Source of the DNA: Pyrinomonadaceae bacterium
Lineage (GTDB): Bacteria > Acidobacteriota > Blastocatellia > Pyrinomonadales > Pyrinomonadaceae
Assembly (NCBI GenBank): GCA_025937955.1
Contig: JAICQI010000429.1
Coordinates: forward strand, 1 to 5,582
Direction: 5' to 3'
DNA length: 5,582 nt
Positions 1 through 5,582 of this stretch are shown here, piece by piece. Below the pieces are notes generated by a model. The model was not told the origin of the DNA. It saw only the letters and a program-made list of their open reading frames with translations, and searched no databases. How positions within the stretch are numbered: the first letter of the stretch is position 1; every line of letters starts with the position of its first letter. The translations under genes were made by a program, and so were the position numbers.

Positions 1-718
1 TCAAGACAAAGTTGTGATCGTATTCGACCTCGGATCCGATAGGTCTGCTGTTGCGGAAATCCATCGGGGTGCCGGCAACCGGCTTGATCTCACCAGTCGG
101 AATCAAACCACTGTCTACCGGAGTAAAGCTATCAGCATGCAACGTTAACTCATGGTCGACGATCGTCCCCGCGCCCGCAAGATTGAAATACGAGTGGTTC
201 GTCAGGTTCACGATCGTATCGCGATCAATGGACGCACGATAGTTGATGCTCAGTTCGTTACCGGACAAACCATATTCCACATACGCTTCGAGATTTCCCG
301 GATAACTCTCCTCGCCATCTTTGCTCAGGTACGAAAGCCGCAACACGTTCCCATCTTCCGTCGCATTCCAAACGCGCTTGTCGAAGCCCTGGAAACCGCC
401 GTGCAGATGATTCGGACCATTGTTTCGCCCGAGCTGATAATCGACTCCGTTCAACGAGAACCGCCCCTCCGCGATGCGATTCGCATGACGGCCGATGCAC
501 GATGCACCAAGGTAACGCGGGTTCCGCACGTAATCGTCGAGCGTTTCGTAGCCCAGTACGATGTCGCCGAAAACACCATCACGATCGGGAGCTTTTAGTG
601 TAGTGATAGCGCAGCCGTAAGTGGAGATTGAGACCTCGTATCCAAGGTCGTTCGTGAGGGTATAAAGATAAACCTCGGCGCCGCCGGTAGTGCCAAAGTA
701 TGTTTTTGTTATCGTCAC
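1..718 (-). CDS. galM: Aldose 1-epimerase (galactose mutarotase), 3' end outside window
   Basis: Catalyses interconversion of the alpha and beta anomers of galactose or glucose, supplying the alpha-anomer used by galactokinase in the cytoplasm. I translated 239 codons from a GTG at 718-716; the frame is open to base 1, so roughly the last 100 residues of a usual ~340-residue protein are missing. The start fits the family: residues 3-10 read ITKTYFGT, followed by an LYTLTN stretch at 18-23. Recognisable motifs are STYGCAI (32-38), GRHANRI (76-82), NHLHGG (103-108, with catalytic-type His106), NHSYFNL (174-180, with catalytic-type His175) and YDHNFVL (233-239, with a sugar-binding Asp). The catalytic Glu near the C-terminus lies beyond the window. 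No signal peptide is seen, so it is probably cytoplasmic. The GTG overlaps the upstream nucleotidyltransferase stop in a GTGA tetranucleotide and has no good ribosome binding site close by (AGAGG lies about 25 nt away), which suggests translational coupling. Confidence 0.95.
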   Translation of the reverse strand, partial: MTITKTYFGTTGGAEVYLYTLTNDLGYEVSISTYGCAITTLKAPDRDGVFGDIVLGYETLDDYVRNPRYLGASCIGRHANRIAEGRFSLNGVDYQLGRNNGPNHLHGGFQGFDKRVWNATEDGNVLRLSYLSKDGEESYPGNLEAYVEYGLSGNELSINYRASIDRDTIVNLTNHSYFNLAGAGTIVDHELTLHADSFTPVDSGLIPTGEIKPVAGTPMDFRNSRPIGSEVEYDHNFVL

Positions 719-1461
719 AGGTTGCTAAATACGCGATTCGCCTCTTCTAAAGTTTCGATCGAGCCGACATCGTACCAGAGACCGGGCACTTTCCAAGTGT
801 AGAACGGCACGCGCGGGTAGAGCCATTGGACCAGGCGACCGGGCTGGTCCGGGTTGTTGCCTTCCTTGATGTACTGGTCGATCAGCGGCAGCACTGACTG
901 GGGATAATAATAAAGCGCGATGCCGGTTAACGTGCTCTTCGGCACTTTGGGCTTCTCTTCAAAGTAGGTAATGCGACCGTCTGGGTCGATCTCGATGGCG
1001 TTGTACTTCTTGATCTCTTCCAGATCGCCGACGTCGTAAACCGCCGTGACCGCCGCTTTCTTCTGCTCGCAGTACTCACCAAATCCGGCGAGGTCGGTGC
1101 TGAACAGGTTGTCGCCGCCGACGATGATGATGTCGTCGTCGAGTAGATACTTCCTCATGACCAGGTGCAGGTCGCCGATAGCGCCGAGTTTGTTTGAGTC
1201 GTCGGTGCTTTGATCGTTGACGATGCTGAAACTGAAGTGCAGGTCGGGACGGTTGTAGCTTTCGGCCCACTGCTCGAAGTGTGAGGCAAACTTTGCGTTC
1301 GTGACGACGTACGCGTGCTCGATCGCGCGAATGGTGGAGATGTTGTCGAGCACATGCTCCATCATCGGTTTGCCGGCGACAGGCAGCAGCGGCTTGGGCT
1401 TGTTTAGAGTCAATGGATAAAGGCGCGTGGCATAACCCGCAGCCAGGATGATTAGTTTCAT
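715..1461 (-). CDS. Sugar-1-phosphate nucleotidyltransferase (NTP_transferase family)
   Basis: Predicted to join a nucleoside triphosphate to a sugar-1-phosphate, giving an NDP-sugar and pyrophosphate in the cytoplasm. From ATG 1461 it is 248 residues. The N-terminal nucleotide-binding signature runs from LAAGYATRLYPLT (about residues 6-18) to NKPKPLLPVAGKP (about 20-32). A GGDN metal/nucleotide motif lies near 115-118, FEEKP near 167-171 and WYDVGS near 229-234. This is the minimal catalytic Rossmann-like domain, without a left-handed beta-helix acyl or acetyltransferase extension, as in RmlA- or GalU-like single-domain enzymes. Base and sugar specificity cannot be read from the sequence. 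Its place between galK and galM suggests galactose-1-phosphate as a possible substrate, but a housekeeping glucose- or mannose-1-phosphate enzyme is also possible. An in-frame GTG at 1476 would add five residues (MANKI), but it falls inside an inverted repeat, and the ATG gives the canonical MKLIILAAG start, so I prefer the ATG. Neither start has a clear Shine-Dalgarno. Confidence 0.9.
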   Translation of the reverse strand: MKLIILAAGYATRLYPLTLNKPKPLLPVAGKPMMEHVLDNISTIRAIEHAYVVTNAKFASHFEQWAESYNRPDLHFSFSIVNDQSTDDSNKLGAIGDLHLVMRKYLLDDDIIIVGGDNLFSTDLAGFGEYCEQKKAAVTAVYDVGDLEEIKKYNAIEIDPDGRITYFEEKPKVPKSTLTGIALYYYPQSVLPLIDQYIKEGNNPDQPGRLVQWLYPRVPFYTWKVPGLWYDVGSIETLEEANRVFSNL

Positions 1462-1470
1462 AATTTTATT

Positions 1471-1544
1471 AGCCACGGATAAACACGGATTTCATACACA
1501 GATTAAGAAAAATCCGTGCATGAAATCCGTGTTCATCCGTGGCT
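1471..1544. repeat. Imperfect inverted repeat (25-bp arms, 24-nt loop) at the galK/nucleotidyltransferase junction
   Basis: Arms at 1471-1495 and 1520-1544 are reverse complements with a single mismatch in 25 positions. The 24-nt loop is 1496-1519. The heptamer ATCCGTG occurs three times on the plus strand (1512-1518, 1525-1531, 1535-1541), and its complement CACGGAT occurs twice (1474-1480, 1484-1490). The galK stop codon (1533-1535) and the codons for its last residues lie in one arm, and a possible GTG start of the next gene lies in the other. In the minus-strand mRNA it would fold into a long hairpin ending about 10 nt before the ATG at 1461. There is no run of Us after it, so it does not look like a standard intrinsic terminator. 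It is more likely a dispersed REP-like extragenic palindrome that could affect mRNA stability or the expression of downstream genes. Confidence 0.85.
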
Positions 1545-2645
1545 CACTTCCTCCGCTCCGTCAGCAGCAGTGGTGATATAGATCTCGGGTTTTATTTTGG
1601 TTACTTGTTCGTAACCTTCCGCCACGCGCGCGCTAAACTCGTCGACCTTCTCGTTGCGAACCAGGTTAACCGTACAGCCTCCAAACCCGCCGCCAGTCAT
1701 GCGTGCGCCGTAGACGCCATCGATCTTTTGCGCGAGCTCGACCATCAGATCCAATTCCTCCGAACTGACTTCATAATCGTCGCGCAGGCTCTGGTGCGAC
1801 TCGGCCATGAGCTTTCCAAAATGATCGAGATCGCCTTGCTCCAGCGCTTCGCCAGCGGTCAAAACACGCGTGTTCTCGGTAATCACGTGGCGGCAACGTC
1901 GATAAACCACTTCCGGCAGACCACTGCGATGCTGCTCGAGTTGTTCGAGCGTGGCATCGCGCAGTGCAGTCACATTCAAGTACTTCGCACCCGCTTCGCA
2001 TTGCTCGCGACGTTCATTGTAAGCGCTCGACGCCAGTTCGTGCTTCACCATCGTGTTGCAAATTATCAACCGAACATTGTCGGGCAGCGGCAAGAGCTCG
2101 AATTCGAGCGATCGGCAGTCAAGCAACAAAGCTTTGTGCGCCTTGCCAAAGAGCGAAACAAACTGGTCCATGATACCCACGCGCGCGCCCACAAACTCGT
2201 TTTCCGCCCGTTGACACAGACGCGCGAGCTCGCGAGCCTCAATGTTCAAACCGGAATTTGCGACCAGCGCGCTGGCCGTCGCGACCTCGATCGCGGCCGA
2301 CGAGCTCAATCCCGATCCGATCGGCACTTCACCGCGAATGCGAAGCTTTGCGCCGCGTAAGCGATAGCCGGCGCGTTCGAGCACGACCGCGACTCCGACC
2401 GGGTAGTCGCTCCAGTGTCCGCGCCGCGCAAGGTTTTGATCGTCGAGATCGACTTCGATTTCTTCGTTAAAATTCTCCGAGAAGATTTGCAGTTTGTGAT
2501 TTTCGAGTGGCGAGACTGTCGCCCAGGTGAAGAAGTCGAGGGCGACCGGCATTACGAAGCCGTCGTTGTAGTCGGTGTGTTCACCGATAAGATTGACCCG
2601 CCCCGGTGCTCGAAAGATGCGCGTTTCGCTATTTTGGGTGGACAT
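1533..2645 (-). CDS. galK: Galactokinase
   Basis: Phosphorylates alpha-D-galactose with ATP to galactose-1-phosphate, the committing step of the Leloir pathway, in the cytoplasm. It is a GHMP kinase of 370 residues, close to the usual 380-390. The three family motifs are present: GRVNLIGEHTDYN (15-27, the galactokinase signature with sugar-binding Glu and Asp), PIGSGLSSSAA (108-118, the ATP phosphate-binding loop) and MTGGGFGG (316-323). The catalytic-base Asp is Asp160 in GIMDQF. The start ATG (2645) lies 17 bp inside the end of the preceding DUF4440-like gene in another frame, with only a weak GGAT-type ribosome binding site, so coupled translation is likely. The last codons (VSHG and the TGA) come from an arm of the inverted repeat at 1471-1544, so the tail after about residue 366 is probably not ancestral. 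The antisense strand has a long open frame over this gene, which I regard as a codon-bias shadow. Confidence 0.97.
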   Translation of the reverse strand: MSTQNSETRIFRAPGRVNLIGEHTDYNDGFVMPVALDFFTWATVSPLENHKLQIFSENFNEEIEVDLDDQNLARRGHWSDYPVGVAVVLERAGYRLRGAKLRIRGEVPIGSGLSSSAAIEVATASALVANSGLNIEARELARLCQRAENEFVGARVGIMDQFVSLFGKAHKALLLDCRSLEFELLPLPDNVRLIICNTMVKHELASSAYNERREQCEAGAKYLNVTALRDATLEQLEQHRSGLPEVVYRRCRHVITENTRVLTAGEALEQGDLDHFGKLMAESHQSLRDDYEVSSEELDLMVELAQKIDGVYGARMTGGGFGGCTVNLVRNEKVDEFSARVAEGYEQVTKIKPEIYITTAADGAEEVSHG

Positions 2646-3483
2646 TCGTCACATCCATCACAACCCGCCACTCGCCGCCTTGCTTCTGCCAGATTCGAAC
2701 GTAGCTGCCACGTTCGATCACGTTCTTCGTGTCATCTGCGATTTCGTAAGTGCCATGTGTGTAACCAAGATCGCCCGCGCGCGACACGTCGCCGCCGATC
2801 GGCTGCCACGCGATCTGGCCTTTGGTCTTTGCCAATGCCTCAACGGCAGCCTGTTTGCCGATGTACGGAAGATTGCCGGCTCGATAGAGTCGTACGTCAG
2901 ACGAGGCGTAATCGGCAAAACTAAATTTTCGATCGCGAATAAGTAGTTCTTCGGTTGCGGCGGGAACATTAACGGGCTTAAAGGATGGGGTCTTATTCGT
3001 GTCCGGTGGTTGCCACAACGTTTGTGGTCCACCTGACTGCGGATGGCTGATGCCGAGATCGACAACGAACTTCCACGAGCCGTCCGTCTGTTTCTTCCAG
3101 ACCGTCACAAAATGACCATACCCCTGCGGCTTCTCGTCCTTGATATCGGCTTTGGATTCCCATGGACCAGTCGTGAATCCCATATCGCCCGATGCGGACA
3201 TGCCCGCAAACTTCGGCTGCCATGCGAGCAACGGCTTCTTGTCCGTATTCTTTGGCGGAGGCGGCGGATGCTCGATCATCCACTTCTTGCCATTCACGGC
3301 TCCAGGTCGAAACAACAATCCATCATCGGCAATGAACGCCATAAACGCGTCGTGCGTGTTCTTCTCCTCCGCCATCTTCGAAAACGCCTGCTCAGTCTTC
3401 ACCATCTCCTGCAACGCCGACTGCGCCTGCACCATTGTCGTAAAAGCAAAAACCATTAAAAGTGCGGTCAATCTAAATCTCAT
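2629..3483 (-). CDS. Secreted protein with two tandem DUF4440/NTF2-like domains
   Basis: This 284-residue protein has a typical signal peptide: charged MRFR, a hydrophobic stretch at about 5-17, and a likely cleavage after Ala20 (VQA|QS). It is therefore probably exported to the periplasm. The mature part is a duplication. Residues about 87-149 (AWQP, ASGDMGFTTGPWE, GHFVTVWKK, GSWKFVVDLG, HP) align by eye with 225-284 (AWQP, RAGDLGYTHGTYE, GSYVRIWQK, GEWRVVMDV, HP). This GDLGYT...G.W....D pattern is what SnoaL-like/DUF4440 cone-shaped folds show. These folds have varied or unknown roles, and no catalytic residues can be assigned. Residues 73-77 are five consecutive prolines in the first half. 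An AAGGA ribosome binding site (3490-3494) sits 6 nt before the ATG. The gene starts 13 nt after the ATPase stop and overlaps galK by 17 bp, so it is firmly inside the sugar operon. Its role there is unknown; ligand binding or a modified sugar-related activity would be guesses. Confidence 0.85.
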   Translation of the reverse strand: MRFRLTALLMVFAFTTMVQAQSALQEMVKTEQAFSKMAEEKNTHDAFMAFIADDGLLFRPGAVNGKKWMIEHPPPPPKNTDKKPLLAWQPKFAGMSASGDMGFTTGPWESKADIKDEKPQGYGHFVTVWKKQTDGSWKFVVDLGISHPQSGGPQTLWQPPDTNKTPSFKPVNVPAATEELLIRDRKFSFADYASSDVRLYRAGNLPYIGKQAAVEALAKTKGQIAWQPIGGDVSRAGDLGYTHGTYEIADDTKNVIERGSYVRIWQKQGGEWRVVMDVTNVHPK

Positions 3484-3489
3484 AATCCG

Positions 3490-3494
3490 TCCTT
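3490..3494 (-). promoter_or_regulatory. Ribosome binding site of the DUF4440-like gene
   Basis: On the minus strand AAGGA stands 6 nt before the ATG at 3483, in the 13-nt gap after the ATPase stop codon (3497-3499). It is the clearest Shine-Dalgarno in the window and supports this start, which also begins a complete signal peptide. Confidence 0.75.
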
Positions 3495-3496
3495 GA

Positions 3497-5005
3497 TCAG
3501 CGTAAATCCGCGGCCCCTATTGCTGCTTGTAACACGCTCTCCGGCGTCCATTGATCAATATTCCGAACTTCCGACAGTCTCCCACGACTCATCACCGCCA
3601 GTCGATCGCACATCCCAAACAGTTCAGGCAAATACGAGCTCACCATCAATACCGCTTTATTGTTTGCGGCGCATGCCGCTATTGTTTCGTAAACCTGCGC
3701 TTTGCTGCCGATGTCGATGCCGCGCGTCGGCTCGTCGAGCAAAAACACGTCCGCGTCCTGGTGCAGCAGTCGCGCGACGATCACCTTCTGTTGATTACCG
3801 CCTGACAGAGACCCAACATCCTGCTGCACGCCCTGCGTTCTAATCTTCAGTGCGTTGACAAGCCTTTCGGCCTGTTTGCGTTGCGCGCTGAGATCCAGCC
3901 AGCCCCAGCGCGAACACGAGTCAAATTTTGTGACCGTAACATTGTCGGCGATCGACTGGTTCAATGTTAAGCCGTCGCCTTTGCGATCTTCGCTGAGATA
4001 ACCGAGACCTTCGATTAGACGCATCGCGGGCGTGCTGCGTCCACTCGGCAAACTCTTTTTATTCACGGCGATGCTACCGCTTTCCGGAGGTTCGAGACCA
4101 AAGATCGCGCGCAGCAGCGGCGTGCTACCGGAGCCCATCAGCCCGGCGATGCCGAGAATCTCGCCGCGACGCAGATCGAAGCTGGCGTCTTTTAGCAGCG
4201 GCGGAGATGAAAGGTTGCGCACTTCGAGAATCGTTTCCGGTTTTTCGGTTGGTGGCGTGCGGACGGGGAAGAGCGTTTGTTGCGCGCGCCCGACCATTTT
4301 GGCGATCAGTTCGTCGTCGCTGGTGTTTGCGATGTCGCCGGTTGCGACGCTGCGGCCGTCGCGCAGCACGGTGAAGCGATCCGAAATCTGGCGCACTTCT
4401 TCAAGAAAATGGCTGATGTAGATTACGGAAATTCCTTCGGCGCTCAACTTCCGAATCAATGTGAAGAGCTGGCTAACGTCTTCGCGTTGCAGGCTGCTGG
4501 TGGGCTCGTCCATCAGGATGATGCGCGCTTGTGCGGCGAGTGCGCGGGAGATCTCGACGATTTGTCGTGCCGCGACTGAGAGATCGCCGACGCGTTTTTC
4601 GGGCCGAATGTCTGCGTGATGAAAAGTTTTGAGGACCTCGTTGGTGCGGGCGATGAGTTGATCGCGATCGAGCCAACCGAAGCGTGACGACTCGATGCCC
4701 ATGAGCACGTTTTCCGCGACGCTGAGATGCGGACAGAGAGAAAGCTCCTGGTGGATCAGAGCGATGCCGTTGGTGCGCGCGTCGAGTGGGTTGGAGGGAG
4801 AATAAGGTTTACCGTGAATCTCCATCTTTCCCTGATCCGGCTGTAGTGATCCGGCAATGATATTCATCAGCGTGCTCTTGCCGGCGCCGTTCTCCCCGAT
4901 GAGCGCGTGCACCTCGCCCTGCCGCAGCTCGAGATCGACACCATCGAGCGCGACGGTTGGGCCAAAGGATTTGTGAATGCCTTTTAGAGAGAGCGCTAAC
5001 ATCAT
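3497..5005 (-). CDS. Sugar ABC transporter ATP-binding protein (RbsA/MglA/XylG type, two ATPase domains)
   Basis: This 502-residue protein has the length and architecture of the fused ATPase subunits that power uptake of ribose, galactose, xylose and similar monosaccharides at the inner membrane. Domain 1 has Walker A GENGAGKST (37-45), a Q-loop Gln86, a signature-like LSVAARQ (142-148), Walker B RIILMDEPT (161-169) and a switch His199. Domain 2 has a P-loop-like GLMGSGST (288-295) without the usual Lys, the SEDRKGDGL segment (338-346), signature LSGGNQQK (400-407) and Walker B FLLDEPTRGID (421-431). It has SSYLPEL (456-462) where the switch His would be. A degenerate second P-loop is normal in this family. 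Two adjacent ATGs (5005, 5002) give an MML start, and no strong ribosome binding site is seen. No permease or periplasmic binding protein lies beside it in the window. Galactose is a reasonable substrate guess from galK and galM downstream, but the sequence does not prove it. Confidence 0.95.
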   Translation of the reverse strand: MMLALSLKGIHKSFGPTVALDGVDLELRQGEVHALIGENGAGKSTLMNIIAGSLQPDQGKMEIHGKPYSPSNPLDARTNGIALIHQELSLCPHLSVAENVLMGIESSRFGWLDRDQLIARTNEVLKTFHHADIRPEKRVGDLSVAARQIVEISRALAAQARIILMDEPTSSLQREDVSQLFTLIRKLSAEGISVIYISHFLEEVRQISDRFTVLRDGRSVATGDIANTSDDELIAKMVGRAQQTLFPVRTPPTEKPETILEVRNLSSPPLLKDASFDLRRGEILGIAGLMGSGSTPLLRAIFGLEPPESGSIAVNKKSLPSGRSTPAMRLIEGLGYLSEDRKGDGLTLNQSIADNVTVTKFDSCSRWGWLDLSAQRKQAERLVNALKIRTQGVQQDVGSLSGGNQQKVIVARLLHQDADVFLLDEPTRGIDIGSKAQVYETIAACAANNKAVLMVSSYLPELFGMCDRLAVMSRGRLSEVRNIDQWTPESVLQAAIGAADLR

Positions 5006-5022
5006 TCAAGCACAGAAGAAAG

Positions 5023-5092
5023 AACAAGTCAGGAAGAGGGGCTTGCCCCCGCTGTTGGAAGAGCGGGGGCAAGCCCCTCTTCCTGACTTGTT
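5023..5092. repeat. Perfect 31-bp inverted repeat with 8-nt loop between the glycosidase and the ATPase gene
   Basis: Arms 5023-5053 and 5062-5092 are exact reverse complements over 31 positions, and the loop 5054-5061 is GTTGGAAG. The stem core is very GC-rich (GGGGCTTGCCCCC) and itself contains a short GGGGC/GCCCC self-complementary part. On the minus strand it begins 43 nt after the glycosidase stop and is followed by a loose pyrimidine run (TTCTTTCTTCTG). On the plus strand it is followed by TTATTTTTGG. It could end or attenuate transcription from the glycosidase. Its perfection and length are also typical of dispersed palindromic (REP/MITE-like) elements. The nonamer TCTTCCTGA in one arm (5079-5087) occurs again just outside at 5103-5111. 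Confidence 0.9.
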
Positions 5093-5134
5093 ATTTTTGG
5101 CTTCTTCCTGATTTTCCCTAACTGTCGTTTTCAA

Positions 5135-5582
5135 CTACTTTTCCAATGTGTCGTAGAGGGCGTGCGCGGGTTTCACGCCGCTGCGCTCATCCGATCCGGT
5201 GATGGCCATGATCCGGACGCGATCGTTGTTTGGAAGCGTTAGCGTCTGCGCGTTTGCGGGCACATCGATCGTGTACACGAACAAGTATGAATAGGCGTAA
5301 GCTTCGTTCGTGCCAGCGGGTGTATGGCGATGCGAGGCAAACCAGCCGACGGGCGCACGTTTTATGAATCCCGGTGTGACGCCAACCATCTCCCCGTACG
5401 GGTCGCGCCTGGTGCGCGATCTTTGCAACAGCGCCGCGATGTCAGGCGGAATGTCGGGCGGCGGCGTGCGGGGCTGAAGCCACACTTCCGTCTCCTTCCA
5501 TTGCCGGTCGTCCCACTGTCCGATGAACCCGCTCCAATCCTGAACCGTCACGTTCACCGTCTCGCTTCCAGCACGAAAAACA
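5135..5582 (-). CDS. Probable GH38-type alpha-mannosidase, C-terminal end only
   Basis: Only the last 148 or so residues are present; the frame stays open to base 5582, so the true start is outside. A GTG at 5557 is just an internal valine, since VFRAGSET reads in frame before it. The tail resembles the C-terminal domain of bacterial GH38 alpha-mannosidase-like proteins. It has an FIGQWDDRQW segment near the left edge, GVTPGFIKRAPVGWFASHRHTP in the middle, a SYLFVYTIDVPANAQTLTLPN stretch and then RVRIMAITGSDE near the end. The ...LP(N)D/N-R-(I/V)RI-A pattern is what I recall from these enzymes' terminal beta-sandwich domain. The catalytic domain is not visible, so activity cannot be confirmed, and a different glycosidase or a non-catalytic protein sharing this domain is possible. 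If correct, it would release mannose or related sugars from glycans, and it is separated from the transporter gene by the palindrome at 5023-5092. Confidence 0.6.
   Translation of the reverse strand, partial: VFRAGSETVNVTVQDWSGFIGQWDDRQWKETEVWLQPRTPPPDIPPDIAALLQRSRTRRDPYGEMVGVTPGFIKRAPVGWFASHRHTPAGTNEAYAYSYLFVYTIDVPANAQTLTLPNNDRVRIMAITGSDERSGVKPAHALYDTLEK

Noticed and set aside
152..598. Plus-strand open frame of 148 codons
   Set aside because: It is antisense to galM, whose catalytic motifs are clear on the minus strand. No domain or ribosome binding site supports the plus frame.
1471..1544. CRISPR-like repeats
   Set aside because: The ATCCGTG units are short, in both orientations and 10-13 nt apart, with no repeat-spacer pattern or cas genes.
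1539..2360. Plus-strand open frame of 273 codons antisense to galK
   Set aside because: It lies fully opposite galK, which has all GHMP kinase motifs. The antisense product shows no recognisable domain and is expected from the codon bias.
3043..3496. Overlapping plus-strand open frames opposite the DUF4440-like gene
   Set aside because: The minus-strand gene has a signal peptide, an AAGGA site and an internal domain repeat; the plus frames have low-complexity basic or cysteine-rich translations.
5006..5134. Promoter for the ATPase-galM operon
   Set aside because: A TTGAAA-like hexamer lies just after the glycosidase stop on the minus strand, but I see no convincing -10 box at the right spacing, so I do not annotate one.
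5135..5557. A separate 140-residue protein starting at the GTG at 5557
   Set aside because: The frame continues without a stop to the window edge and reads sensibly before the GTG, so this is the end of a longer gene.

Overview
The window looks like part of a carbohydrate-use gene cluster from a GC-moderate soil-type bacterium. The protein styles (a secreted duplicated DUF4440-like protein, an alpha-mannosidase-like tail, Leloir enzymes) and the palindromic repeats between genes recall Acidobacteriota or Verrucomicrobiota. That assignment is an impression, as the window holds no rRNA or other phylogenetic marker. All six genes are on the minus strand, so transcription runs from high to low coordinates.

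In transcription order the layout is as follows. (1) The 3' end of a probable GH38-type alpha-mannosidase (5582-5135). (2) A 129-bp gap filled mainly by a perfect 31-bp inverted repeat with an 8-nt loop (5023-5092). (3) A two-domain sugar ABC-transporter ATPase of the RbsA/MglA/XylG type (5005-3497). (4) A signal-peptide protein with two tandem DUF4440/NTF2-like halves (3483-2629), starting 13 nt after the ATPase. (5) Galactokinase galK (2645-1533), whose start overlaps the previous gene by 17 bp. (6) A second, imperfect inverted repeat (1471-1544) that straddles the galK stop codon. (7) A sugar-1-phosphate nucleotidyltransferase (about 1461-715). (8) Aldose 1-epimerase galM (718 to beyond base 1), whose GTG start overlaps the preceding stop by 4 bp.

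The genes from the ATPase to galM are tightly packed and are probably one operon. A coherent reading is that glycans are trimmed by the glycosidase, a monosaccharide is imported through an ABC system, GalM interconverts galactose anomers, GalK makes alpha-galactose-1-phosphate, and the nucleotidyltransferase may activate that sugar phosphate to an NDP-sugar. No galT (hexose-1-phosphate uridylyltransferase) or galE is visible, nor is a permease or sugar-binding protein for the ATPase, but the window ends inside genes at both sides, so these could lie outside.

The most notable features are the two unrelated palindromic elements, which occupy the only two junctions with real spacing. One of them supplies the last codons and stop of galK. 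Nothing here amounts to a clear new defence or mobile system; the interest lies in the operon composition and the repeats. No intergenic stretch longer than about 130 bases exists.
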